A DNA stretch of 64,000 nucleotides, from NCBI RefSeq assembly GCF_905171775.1, contig NC_053494.1, positions 52,801,749-52,865,748 of the forward strand. The letters are read 5' to 3'. Position 1 is the first letter of the stretch, and each line of letters opens with the position of its first letter. Shown piece after piece: positions 40,501 through 52,500 of this stretch. The DNA is from Rana temporaria (Eukaryota > Chordata > Amphibia > Anura > Ranidae). Position numbers and translations under genes: made by a program. The notes beneath the pieces are model-generated. The model saw nothing but the letters and a program-made list of their open reading frames with translations. It had not been told where the DNA came from and ran no database searches.

Positions 40501-43500
40501 CTGCCCACATACTGAAGCCCACAGGGGCACTGGAGTAGGTAAACCACCCCTTCGGTCGCACATGTGATAAAGGGTTTAATGGTGTGTTGTTCACCTGTGA
40601 CCGTGGAAACAAAAAAGTGTGTTCTTCTATGTTCACAACCACTAAGGGAACACACCCGACATTTCCTACACTGGTAAAAACCAGTGAATGAGTTGAGAAA
40701 AGTAGTTTTAATAGCAGGTGGATCAAGAACATTGGGGGCCAATTTGTGTCTCAAGGCCGAACCACCCTTAAAAATCACCTGTGGGTTGTCTGGCAAGACA
40801 GGACCCAGAATTGGGTCATTCTTGAGGATGTGCCAATGTTTTTTTAGAAGTTTTTTGACACTAAAATGCTGGGTGGAAAAGGTAGTAACAAAGGGGACAA
40901 CAGGCAGCTTACTAATGTCACGTGGTTTAGTCCTCAATAAGTCAATCCTATCAATACCTTTAACCTCATTTAGTGTGGATGTAAGGGTACCCTGATCATA
41001 GCCTTTTTCCAAAAATCTATTCATCAAAATAGTAGATTGCACCAAAAAATCTGACTCATTGGAACAATTGCGTTTTATACGTAAAAACTGGCTTTTAGGT
41101 ACAGATCTCAGCCAAGAGTCATGATGGCAACTGTCCGTGGGGATATAGGAGTTTCTATCTGTACCCTTAAAAAAGGTACTCGTACAGAAAGCATCACCTT
41201 GGACTGAGATTGTAAGATCTAAAAAATTGATGCTAGATTGACTTGCCTCAAAGTTGAGGTGAATGCCTCTCTCGTTGGTGTTGAGAAATGACATAAAAGA
41301 TTGAAGCTCTATGAGGGGGCCATCCCATAGGAGGAGGATGTCGTCAATGTACCTGGCCCACAGCTTAAGCTGGGGTTGTCGGCAAACATAGACGACATCC
41401 TCCTCCCACATGGCCATAAACAAATTGGCCAGACTGGGGGCATATTTAGCCCCCATAGCCACACCCCTATCTTGCCGGTAGAACTGGTTTTGAAACCAGA
41501 AATAGTTTCTAGTCGCAGCAAAATGCAATAACTCGAGTATGAAAAAGATTTGTTCATCAAAAAGACCAGAGTCCCGTCGAAGATAATACTCAACTGCTGA
41601 TAAGCCTAAATCATGGGGAATCACCGTATAAAGTGACGTTACGTCAGCTGTGACAAGCCACATATTTTGAGAGGGTTTGAGGCTAGATAGTAAATTGATA
41701 ACATGTCGGGAGTCCTTTAAATGAGAAGGCATCCTGAAAACTAACGGTTGTAGAAAAAAATCAATATACCTGCCCACCCGGGAAGTGAGGGAATCTATCC
41801 CACTTACGATAGGACGTCCCGGGGGGCAGGTAAGATGTTTGTGTATTTTCGGTAAATAATAAATAACTGGTGTTCTTGGAGCCTTGGGTACAAGGTATAG
41901 TTTCTCTTTTTTGTTAAGAATACCATCCTTGTAACCTTTAGAAATAAGTTTGGTTAACTGGTTAAGGTATGAATTTTTTGGGTCACACGCTAAAGGGGTG
42001 TAGGTGTCTCTATCTCCCAAAATTCTATCCATCTCGGCTAAATAGTCGGTTCTATTGAGGACCACTATGCCTCCCCCCTTATCAGCAGGCCTAATGACAA
42101 TCTGCTTGTTGTCACACAGAGAGTCAAGGCCAGTTTTAAGGGTGTGATTAGATTGTGTTTTTTTAATGGGGAGACGATCCAAGTCCCTGAGGACAGTGTC
42201 CCTAAAGACTTTGATTGATGGAGCCGTACCCCCAGGGGGGTTGTACAAAGATGCATTGGAAAGACCTGTATGTTTAAAATCTGTCGCAATCAGTTGAGTC
42301 TGAGCAATAGGATTGGAAAGCATATACCTTTTGATGTTAAGCTTACGTATAAACTTATATGTGTCCATATAAGTTTCGAATTTGTTTAGTTTGCGTGGTA
42401 GAACAAACTTCAAACCCTTGTCTAGAATTGCTTGTTCAGCTTTATTGAGGGTTACAGTACTAAGATTAAAAATACCAGAAGGTGTTAAACTCTTTGCCTC
42501 TTTAAGTCGTAACCTTCTTCCCCCTCTGACTCCTCTATGGGGTCTCCGGCTCGTTTGACACCCTGACCGGGTTTGTGAAAACCCCATTGCTGGGGATCTT
42601 GACCATAGGAACCAGGGCCCCCATATGGGTATTGGCCATTGGGGGGGGGTAGCTGTGAAGATGGATTGGTCCCCCTCAGATTGCCATAATAAGGAGTGAT
42701 CTCCTTAGTATAGGTATCAATGGGACCATCTCTATCGCGGAGCGGATAGAATCGATTTTGAATGTCTAACTGGTAATCAGTATTCCTATTCGCCGCAGGG
42801 GGTGGTTCAAAGTGAGTGGGGCCAGTAACATACCCATAGGGGGGAGGGTATGGGAAAGGCGCACCCCGATAAGGTGGTATGTAGGGTGTTTGGTTATTAT
42901 CTGGGGGTTTTTCTTTAGAGAAAGTAGTGTATTATTTGTATTTGGAAGTTTGCCTTTTATTTTAATCTGTGTTATTTATTCTATGTTGTATTTTAATTGT
43001 ATGGATGTTTTGTTTGTAGTGTAGTTTTAATTTTGTTGTTTGGTGTTAATGGCTGTTATTGATAATTTTGTTTGTGTTTTTGCATCTTGTTCAGTCTATT
43101 GTGATCTTGTGTTGTCTTTAAGGCCCCATTCACACCCGAGCATAGCGTTTTTAGGCAGAAAGACGCGCAAATTTGCCGAGACGGTCACCAATGTAAAAAG
43201 CAGAAAAACGCCCAAGTGTGTGTTATAATTTTTTTATTTTACTTTTAGTAACATTTCTTTGTACACTAGCCCTAAAACGTGTTGGCTGTATCTGACGTCT
43301 TTCTTTAATTGGGACCGAAACCAATTTCTAAGCAAGATGACCATTTTTACTAGGCGATCCCATCTATATACTCACAACAATTAAGTTAGTGAAAAATGTT
43401 TTATTCTGTTCCAGTTTGTTAAAAGGAAAGTGCCATGATAGTATAACAGCTGCTACATATTCGGTTCTCCACACACCTCAAGGTCTTTCACTGACAATGA

Positions 43501-46500
43501 CGGAGATGGGAGATTAACCCATCACCTGTTCAATTCACACATCTGAGAAAAGTGCTGCAGTTTTTCTCCCTTACCCAGGAAACCTCCTGTTTTGGCACAA
43601 ATACAGTGATGAGACTATCCATCTTTTCCTGAAAACAAAAACCAAACCTTATTCAGGAAAAAAGATTTTTCAGCTGGCTTACAAGTGTTTGTCACTGTAT
43701 AAAAGCTAAGGCGTCCCCTGCTTGGCTATTGCAAGCAACGCATGAATTGCTTGTTGGTGAATATCAATCTGTGTATCCATGCCCTTACTTTCACTAATAT
43801 CATAAACAGATTTTTGACACCCTAGGCGAAACCTTTATTTTAAAGCACCCCCCTTGGCTCCACCCCCTTTGTCCTGCTCATATATACCCCACCTTTTTAA
43901 TGAAGGGCCCTTCAAATGCAGCCTCACCAGTGTCCATCAAATGCAGCCTTGCCAGCGCCCATCAAATGCAGCCTCGCCAGCGCCCATCAAATGCAGCCTC
44001 GCCAGCGCCCATCAAATGCAGCCTCGCCAGCGCCCATCAAATGCAGCCTCGCCAGCGCCCATCAAATGCAGCCTCGCCAGCGCCCATCAAATGCAGCCTC
44101 GCCAGCGCCCATCAAATGCAGCCTCGCCAGCGCCCATCAAATGCAGCCTCGCCAGCGCCCATCAAATGCAGCCTCACCAGCGCCCATCAAATGCAGCCTC
44201 ACCAGCGCCCATCAAATGCAGCCTCACCAGCGACCATCAAATGCAGCCTACCAGTACCCATCAATGGCCCAGATTCAAGAAACTATTGCGCCCGCGCAAC
44301 CATAGGTTGCGCGGCGCAATAGCTGTTTTGCTCCCGCGTAGCGAATGCCCCTGATTCAGGAACATCGCTACGCGGACTGCAGCCTAGGATATGACAGACA
44401 TAAGCCTCCTTATGCCTTCATATCTCAGGCTGCATTCTTGCGTTGGCCGCTAGGGGGCGCGGCTATTGTGATCGGCGTATAGTATGCAAATTGCATACTA
44501 CCACCGATTCACAAAAGTTGCGCGGGCCCTGCGCACGCAAGGTACGGAGTTTCCGTACGGCGACTTTAGCGTAAGGCTGCTCCTTCTCATAGTAGGGGCA
44601 GCCAATGCTAAAGTATAGCCGCCCTTCCCGCTCGTGAAATTTAAATTTCACGTCGTTTACGTAAGTGATTCGTGAATGGCGCTGGACGCCGTTCACTTAG
44701 AAGCAAATGACGTCCTTGCGACGTCATTTGCCGCAATGCACGTCGGGAAAGTTTCCCGACGGAGCATGCGCTGTTCGCTCGGCGCGGGAGCGCGCCTAAT
44801 TTAAATGATTCACGCCCCCGGCGGGATCATTTACATTAGGCGCCCTTACGCAGGGCTAATTAGCATAGTGCCCGGCGCAATTTACGGAGCTACTGCTCCG
44901 TGAATCGCGGGCAAATCCAAATATTTGCGTGGGCGCAGAGCAAAATCTTTGCCCTTTGCCCACGCAAATATTGCGCGGATCTACCTGAATCTGGGCCAAT
45001 GAATGTTTCCTTGCTTCCATTCATTCGGAATTTCTGGCATTTGTTCCATAGACTGTATTATAACCATGTCCAAGAGCCCATTTTCAGCTTCAGCCCCAAA
45101 AAGTAGTAGTGCTCTCTTTTTGACAGAAATTTCAAAACAGACCTCATGAAGTTGAACTGCAGGCCAACATCCTTCTGCTTCTCTCCATTGGCTGCTAAGT
45201 ATGATGATTTGCCTCATTGGCCAATGGGGATCAGACAGAGCTCTGGCTTCTGCACTGGATGGGGTCCACAATCCAGTTTTAATTTTTGGAAGTTGCCCAA
45301 GGAATATTCTAAAGTCTATCCAAACCCAGAAATAAAAATCTAATCTATTGCAGTTTACCGGTCATTATGTAAGGTGCTAGCATTCGTTTTCAGGCTTTTT
45401 TTACATTTTTTTTTTTTCACCTGGTAATGCCGCTCATTCCTCCGCTGTATTATGAAAAGGGAGGCAGGTTGTCACATACACTGGGCTTTAAACAAATCTT
45501 AATTTATTCATCTCTATTACATAGGAACTGAAGTAATTAGTGGTTTAAAGAAGTTATATAAGGATCTTTGTGCTTTCTGTTAAGCAAACGGTAATGCCCG
45601 GTACACACGATCCGATTATCGGACGAATGATCGTTCGTTTTTTTTTTTTTATGCTAATCTCACGTCTAATCTGATGAGTTTACTAAAGTCACAAATTCTC
45701 GTACGGCAGAATAAAAAATCGGAAGTGATGTCATGTGTTGTAATACATTTGTATTGCATTTTCGAACGACCGCTGTACTGATTTAACGAAAATCGTACGA
45801 TCTGGCATCGTTCCCTGCATGTCCGATAGAATAAAATCGGATGAACTGTCCTGATTGGCTCTCGAAAACTCTGTACTAACGATCTGATTATTGTACGATC
45901 GTTTTGAAAGTGGCATGTTACGATTTTCGGATCGTGTGTACGGGGGCTTAAGTGACAAGGACACCATTTCTGGGAAGATTAACAAAATGACATAAGCTGA
46001 TGGGTGTTGGCCACATAGAAAATCATATCTAAGCAGCAGCTTCTTCTGACATTGCATCCTATGACAAGCATCAGCTTAGAAGCGTATTCTCTCGTCTTGT
46101 TTATTAATATATTTGTATGTATTTTGTCTTGTTTCATAGCTCTGCCTGCTGAATATGTCCTGCTGTGAGGGCAGAAAAATACACGGACCTCCATCCCAGC
46201 AGGCAATTTGGTCTACCACCTGTAAAGGGGATATATTTGTGAGTGAGCCATCCCCAGATTTGGAGTTTCTTACTAATTCGAGGTCTTGTGACCAAATGTA
46301 AGTGTTCTATAGTAAAAATAGTGATATGAATATAGACTTATGTCTGAACTTTAGCTGTAAGTGTGAAATATAAAGTGACTTTTTCTATAAAGAAAGCAAA
46401 AATATCTGACACAGATTAGGCTGGCCTGACACTGATATATATATATATATATATATATCTCTATCTCTATCTCTCCATCTATCTATTTTTTTTTTCTTCA

Positions 46501-49500
46501 GTCATCAGACTGAGCAAAAAAAAGAACAGATTTCTCCATCCATGCTATATAGCGCAGATGTATGAATCTGCAGTGTTGGCTATTTTGTTCTGACAGCCAG
46601 CAGATGCCAGAATACTCAAACAGTGGCTTCATCCGTTTGGATGCAGCCCCTGTTCTTCCTGCACTTTTCTGCAGGGTTCTTTGATTTTTCAGTTGAAGGA
46701 TGATGGGTGGAAGGGTGCCAACCCTTAAGCATTTTTGGCCAGTTTATTGGGAATCAACCAAAATGTGCCCAGTGTATGGTCAGCATTACTGTTAATAGTC
46801 CCTCAAGGCTACTACCCACTGTGACTGCAGGTTCTTGGTATGACTGTAAAGCCTTGTACACACTACTAGTTTATTTTTGTTCAACCCAGCAGGTTGTACG
46901 GAAGAAAAAACTGACAGCTCGGGTTGGAGCCACTGTACTAGCAATCTGATGTTAGTACAGTGGTCCCGCCTGCCAAGCTAATGTGTTCTGACAGCCATTG
47001 ACTGAGAGAGCATTATCTCCCACATGGCAGGATTCTGTTATACATTAATTCCTGGTCCTTCCCTGCACTGACAGCACAATGGAAAATTCGTTTTTTTTTT
47101 TTTCATGGCAGATGTGGTATGCTGTTATTTGACTTATTTATGCTTGGTTAAGAATATATCCACCCAGACCAATTTTGGGGAGAGAGAGAAAGACTTGGTC
47201 TGTTACAGCAAGTCCAGAGAATCCAAATTATTACCACCCTCCACCAATGAGAAACTTGATGTACTCTGCTCCTACACCATAGCTGTCCTTTCTTTCTTTA
47301 CACCAGGCATTGATGTGTATTATAGCCCCCTGGTTAAGACATGTTATGGTTGTGATGAAGGAGCAGGACTTAAATCTTAAATTTTGATCAGCAAATAGTT
47401 GAGAGTCTATCCAACACTAATTAATGTATTTGACATGAATCTCCTCTTTAATACTAGTAAGGAAATTAGAGTGATAAACGATGTCATTATTGCAGGTTCT
47501 GGCGTCCGATAGGAGGACACCTGAGAATGGTGGAGAGCAGCAGTTGCGGTGTAGTGTGGGGAATCGGCTATGACCACACAGCCTGGGCTTACACAGGAGG
47601 TTATGGAGGAGGCTTCATGCAAGGTAATACATATTTATTCCACACATGACATTTCTGTCTACCAGTTCAATCTGAGTAGAATTTACCTGATTTCAGCTGT
47701 CAACTCTGTTATCAAAAACTGATATTTTTTGTTTTTCTTTAATTTCACTCTAGGGTTAGACAGCAGCAAAAATAGTCTATTTCCTCAAAGCGATACAAAA
47801 TGTGTGTACATATACGAAAACCAGAGGTGGAATCCTGTCACTGGATACAGCGGCATGTGCGTATATTGTTATACTAAGTCATGCATCCCTGATTTATTAT
47901 ATGTTCACATGTCTTGCAGTTAGTAACTCATGTCTATGCAGTAAGACAAAATGCATAAACAAGCTAACTGCATTCACCTTTCAGTCATCTGACTTTAGGG
48001 CTCGTTCACAGAAGAAAGTGGTACGGGAAACCCGCATTCCTGAATGTTTTCTGCAACGCATTCAAAATTAATTGAGTGTGTGATCTGCTGCAGGTGTCAG
48101 TGTATTCCTAATGACAGCCAACGCAGATCACAAACACAGTGTATTTGCCTGTACTGGATTCCATGGTACTGGAGTATCATGCGACCTGGTTGCAGTGCGA
48201 TTTTATGCACTCCTTTTGGTGCAATCTAATGCGGTTTCAGCTTAAAATTGCACCACATTGCACAAGAATTGCACAGATTCAGGTGTAAACTTGCCCCTGT
48301 AATCCATTTTTAATGGAATTGTTTCTTGTGTTTTTCTGCCTTTTTGTCACATCCTCTGGGTTCCTAAACCTCTTCTTTTCCTTCTCACTTCAGTTTGTTT
48401 GGAACAAACAGTGCATGTTTGTTGCGTGTGTACTACTCCTATGCAGACTACACTTCCCATAGGTCACAGTCCCTAGTGCAGGGGGGCCCGACCTTTTGAA
48501 GAGCGAGGGCAATCAAAGCACTTGGTAACCCTTCGCGAGCCAAAATAAGTTTAATAGGTGGATGATAGGTCTGTGTCCACGCTGCATGGATACAGACACA
48601 GCCCACGCTACTCTATGAGCCCTCTAATTCAATCTGCCCAGACGGAAGGGGACGGATCTAGCGTATCAGATTGAAGGTAAGCAGGGATAAATGGACATAG
48701 AGGTGAATGGAGGGTCCGATTGGGTCCTAAGGCTGCATTCACACTGATGCCATGTGCACCTGTGCCTTTCCTGCAATTTGCCATAGACTTCTATTATATC
48801 CTGTTGGTATAGTGCACTTTCTGAAAGCGCACCAAACCCCCAGGAAATAACAGAAGTCTATGGCTCAGTGCATGTAACCCGCAGGTGCAGGATTCGTTTG
48901 AAAGCAGCCTAGTAACCACTGAAGAACAGATATGCCCATATATACACTGCTTTCAGTAATAAACACACCTGTAATAACAGCTGTACTGATTAAACAAAAA
49001 TAGTACGATCTGGTATCGTACAAGAACTTTTTTATGTTTGTCCGATCGTTGTCAAAACTTTGACAACTTTGTATTGTTTTCAGAAATGATGATAGGATGT
49101 GATAGATACATAAATAAAAATAATAATTGGCAGGGCAAATCATTCATACCTTCTATGCCTATAATGTTGTTGAACGTGTTTTTAGTTTTCTGTTATAAAA
49201 ATGAAAATCTACATTGAGTTTGAATGGTAAAAATTGGTTTCTTTTATCTATTTTTAAACTGATATGAAAGAGTCCGAGCTAAAGCCTTGTTTGATAATTA
49301 GTTTAAATAGGGCTATTCATTTTCACTTGCACAAATAAATTGTGAGCACTAGATGGCAGCAGAGACATATAGGAACCTCCATGTTCTCCTAACTTGGGTT
49401 GTGGTTTTAAACTCCTGTCCTCAGGACCCACTAACAGGCCAGGTTTGCAAGATAACAAGATAACTGAAATACGTCACAGTTGCTATAATTTGCTGCTCAG

Positions 49501-52500
49501 TGTTTGCAGTATTCTAGTCTGCAACTCCCCAAGGTAATACTTAAAATCTGGCCTGTTAGTGGGTCCTGAGGACAGAACTTGAGAACCACTGTCCTAACAA
49601 AATCAAGTTATTTTTTTGGTTACCATTCTGAAGCCGCATCCAAATATATTTTTAGCCTAAAATATGTGATTCAGATAATGTACACTTATCCTGCCTTTCT
49701 AGCCCCCTTGATAAAAATAATTCAATGACCCTCCCATCCCAAATGCCTACTTATCTAAATCTGGTCACTGTGGTCGTCTTCAGTGTAGGGTCAGTAGTCA
49801 GCGGAGCGAACCATCTGTTGCGCCTACTACGCAGACTTATTCCATTTATCCCCAAAGAAGACGTAGCAGTCGTGGTGGGAACAATCGTGAATTCCAGACT
49901 GGACTATGCTAACGCCCTGTACCTCGGACTCCCAAAGTACCAAATCTCCCGTCTGCAAGTCGTTCAGAATACGGCCGCCAGACTGGTGACTGGGAAAAAA
50001 AAATGGGAATCAATCTCACCTTCGTTGAGAACCCTTCACTGGCTGCCAGTAAAAGACAGAATTGCATTTAAAGCACTCTGCCTGACACATAAGTGCATCC
50101 ATGGGAAGGCTCCGCAATATCTTTGCGACAGGATAGAACCTCACAATTCGAATCGCGTTCTGCGATCCACCGACCAAAATCTGGTCAGGGTACCAAAAAC
50201 CAAATACAAGTCCAAAGGAGAAAGAAGGTTTGCTTTTCAGGGTCCTAGACTATGGAACGCTTTACCAACCAGCATTCGGTTGGAGGAAAACCACCTGACT
50301 TTCAGAAGACGGATCAAAACTCTGCTCTTTTGATGTCATGAGACACGAACAACTAGCGCCCAGAAGCGATTCAGTTCGCATGCGCCGCGCTTTATAAGTT
50401 TTTCATTCATTCATTCATTCAAGGGGGAGGCTAGGCAGCCAAGATGAATGTACTTTTTCTGTACACTTCTCCTTAAAACGAAACCTGCACCTTGGAGGCT
50501 GTAAAATTCAAACTTTGTAAATTTGTTGCAAAATATAGACTTTCAAACATGTGAAATCTGATAAATGAGCATTTAAAATAAATAAAAAACAAGTTTTGGC
50601 TCTAAAGCATCATACACACGACCGTTTTTGTCGGCAAGAAAGCTGCTGGGAGAGCTTTTTGCCGTGAAAACTATGCGTGTATATGCTTTCTCGTTGAGAA
50701 AACTGCCAGGAATCCCGACGAGAAAAATAGAGAACCTGCTCTCTATTTTCTCGTCGGGATTCTCGGCAGAGTGTTTCCTGCCGAGAAAACCGTTCGTCAG
50801 TATGCTTACCTGTCCCCAGGTAAACCTGTGCATGCTCGATGAGACTTCGATGCATGCGCTGTAGCATACAAGGGTAGTGTAGGGTGTAGCAAGATGGCGG
50901 CGACGGCATTGAATGTGACAAGCGCCGGCTCGTCGTAGTCAATGACGTCACCGCGTTCTTGAAATTTAAAAGAATGGTGGTTCTTTTGAATGGCCGTCTG
51001 TATGCACGGCAAGCTTGCCAGGAATCCGTCAGGAAAACCATAGTTTTTTTCCTGACGGGATTCCCAGCCGTGTGTATTACAGGGCTTAACTAGTAAATAA
51101 TAAAGGGGCTTCCATTAGTCCCATATTTCAGGCAATGCACTGGGCACTGAGACTGTCTTCAGGTTCATCTCAGGCAGGACTGGCGTTCTACAGATAAAAC
51201 AAGTTCAGGCTCAGAAAAAGAAATGTTATCCTTCTCATAGTACAAAAGATTGGCTTCACAGAAAAATTTATTATGGCTCAAATGTTTTTTTCCATTAAAC
51301 ATTAGAACTTATTTTCTAAAATAGTTCTTTATTCTAGGCCTCTGCTAGGTATTAAAGGTATTAAACTTGAAAATTGTGCATGGGAGACAGTCTACCTTCT
51401 TGGAGGAACTTGCATTTTTGTCCTGCATTTGATTGGTGCTCTGGGATGACCCAAACCTGATCCTTTTGTTCTGTATGCAAGACATTTCCAATTTCGCCCA
51501 TTATAGCCTCTCTGTACTTTACCTATGCACACCCCAAACTGTTCAAAAATACATTATTTACACCTCTGCTCAATGCACACTTCAGTCTACAGGAAGCATT
51601 ACATACAGAGGCATGTCAATTTCAAATCATTCATATTGAAGAGAATTGTGAGGCTGTAGTCCCATGCAGAAACACTCTCAAAGCCCTGCTTATTTTACCT
51701 GCATTGATTCCATAAGAGGAGTTTTCCAATCGGTGCTTCTCATGTCCACCAGGGCTTTGCTGGGATCTGAAAGTTTCATTTCCCTATACTAAAGTGCATT
51801 CTTCATCCGTTTGTGTGGAGAATCTACTAAAGAGGGATCAAAACTGTCACTAGCCCCTAGTGAATTCTCTGAAGAAATATATAGAGAATGGCCCGAATTC
51901 ACATACATTGGCGCATATTTATGCCGGCGTAGCGTATCTAATATATGCTACGCCGACGCAGCGCAGAGAGGCAAGCACAGTATTCACAAAGCACTTGTTC
52001 CCACTCACTGTCAAATCTACGCTGGGTTTCCTCCGCGTGAGCCATGCTAATGAGGCGTGACCCCATGCAAATGATGGGCCGACTGCCATACAAGTACTTA
52101 AAACGAACGGTGTATGCGCCGTCCCGTGGACGTATGCCAGTGCGCATGCTCAGAATCACGTCGGAACTACTCCCTAAGATACGACGGATCACTGCCTACG
52201 ACGTGAACGTAACCTAGTCATATTCACGTACTACGTAAACGACGTAAAATACGACGGCTGTGTTCCCTGGTCCATACCTTTTGTATGGGTTGCGCCTCCT
52301 ATATGGGGAATAACTTTACGCCGGACGTACGACTTACGCAAACTGCGTATATTATGCGCCGGGCGCAAGTACGTTCGTGAATCGACGTATGGCCCTCATT
52401 TCCATATTTGAATAGGAAATCAATGGGAGCGCCCCTTGCTGCCAGCGTAAATATGCGGCCACGAAACGCCGGTGTAGGAAAGTTACGTCAGTCGGATGAA

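Larger units (their letters stand above)
39121..42931 (-). mobile_element. Penelope-like retroelement (minimum extent)
   Basis: The element lies antisense in a tecpr1 intron. It includes the Pro/Tyr-rich ORF, the RT plus GIY-YIG ORF, about 1 kb of AT-rich 3' sequence (39200-40217) and a hammerhead-like structure at 39121-39193. The upstream ORF is closed by a stop just beyond 42931 and no second ribozyme copy was found there, so the 5' end is probably truncated. The 3' boundary is uncertain: two diverged blocks of about 200 bp at 38585-38790 and 38830-39010 share GGAGGCTTACC, AGCCAGGGCCTTT and ATGGTGAAGTA and may be part of its terminal repeat. Confidence 0.85.

Noticed and set aside
41309..41593. 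Second minus-strand frame inside the PLE ORF
   Set aside because: It is a shadow frame of the reverse transcriptase coding sequence.
43910..44258. Possible CRISPR array
   Set aside because: Units are head-to-tail with no spacers and the DNA is a vertebrate intron; it is a minisatellite.
43854..44354. Frames of 129-166 codons rich in SNAASPAPIKCSL repeats
   Set aside because: All three forward frames of a 25-bp minisatellite are open; the peptides are by-products of the array.
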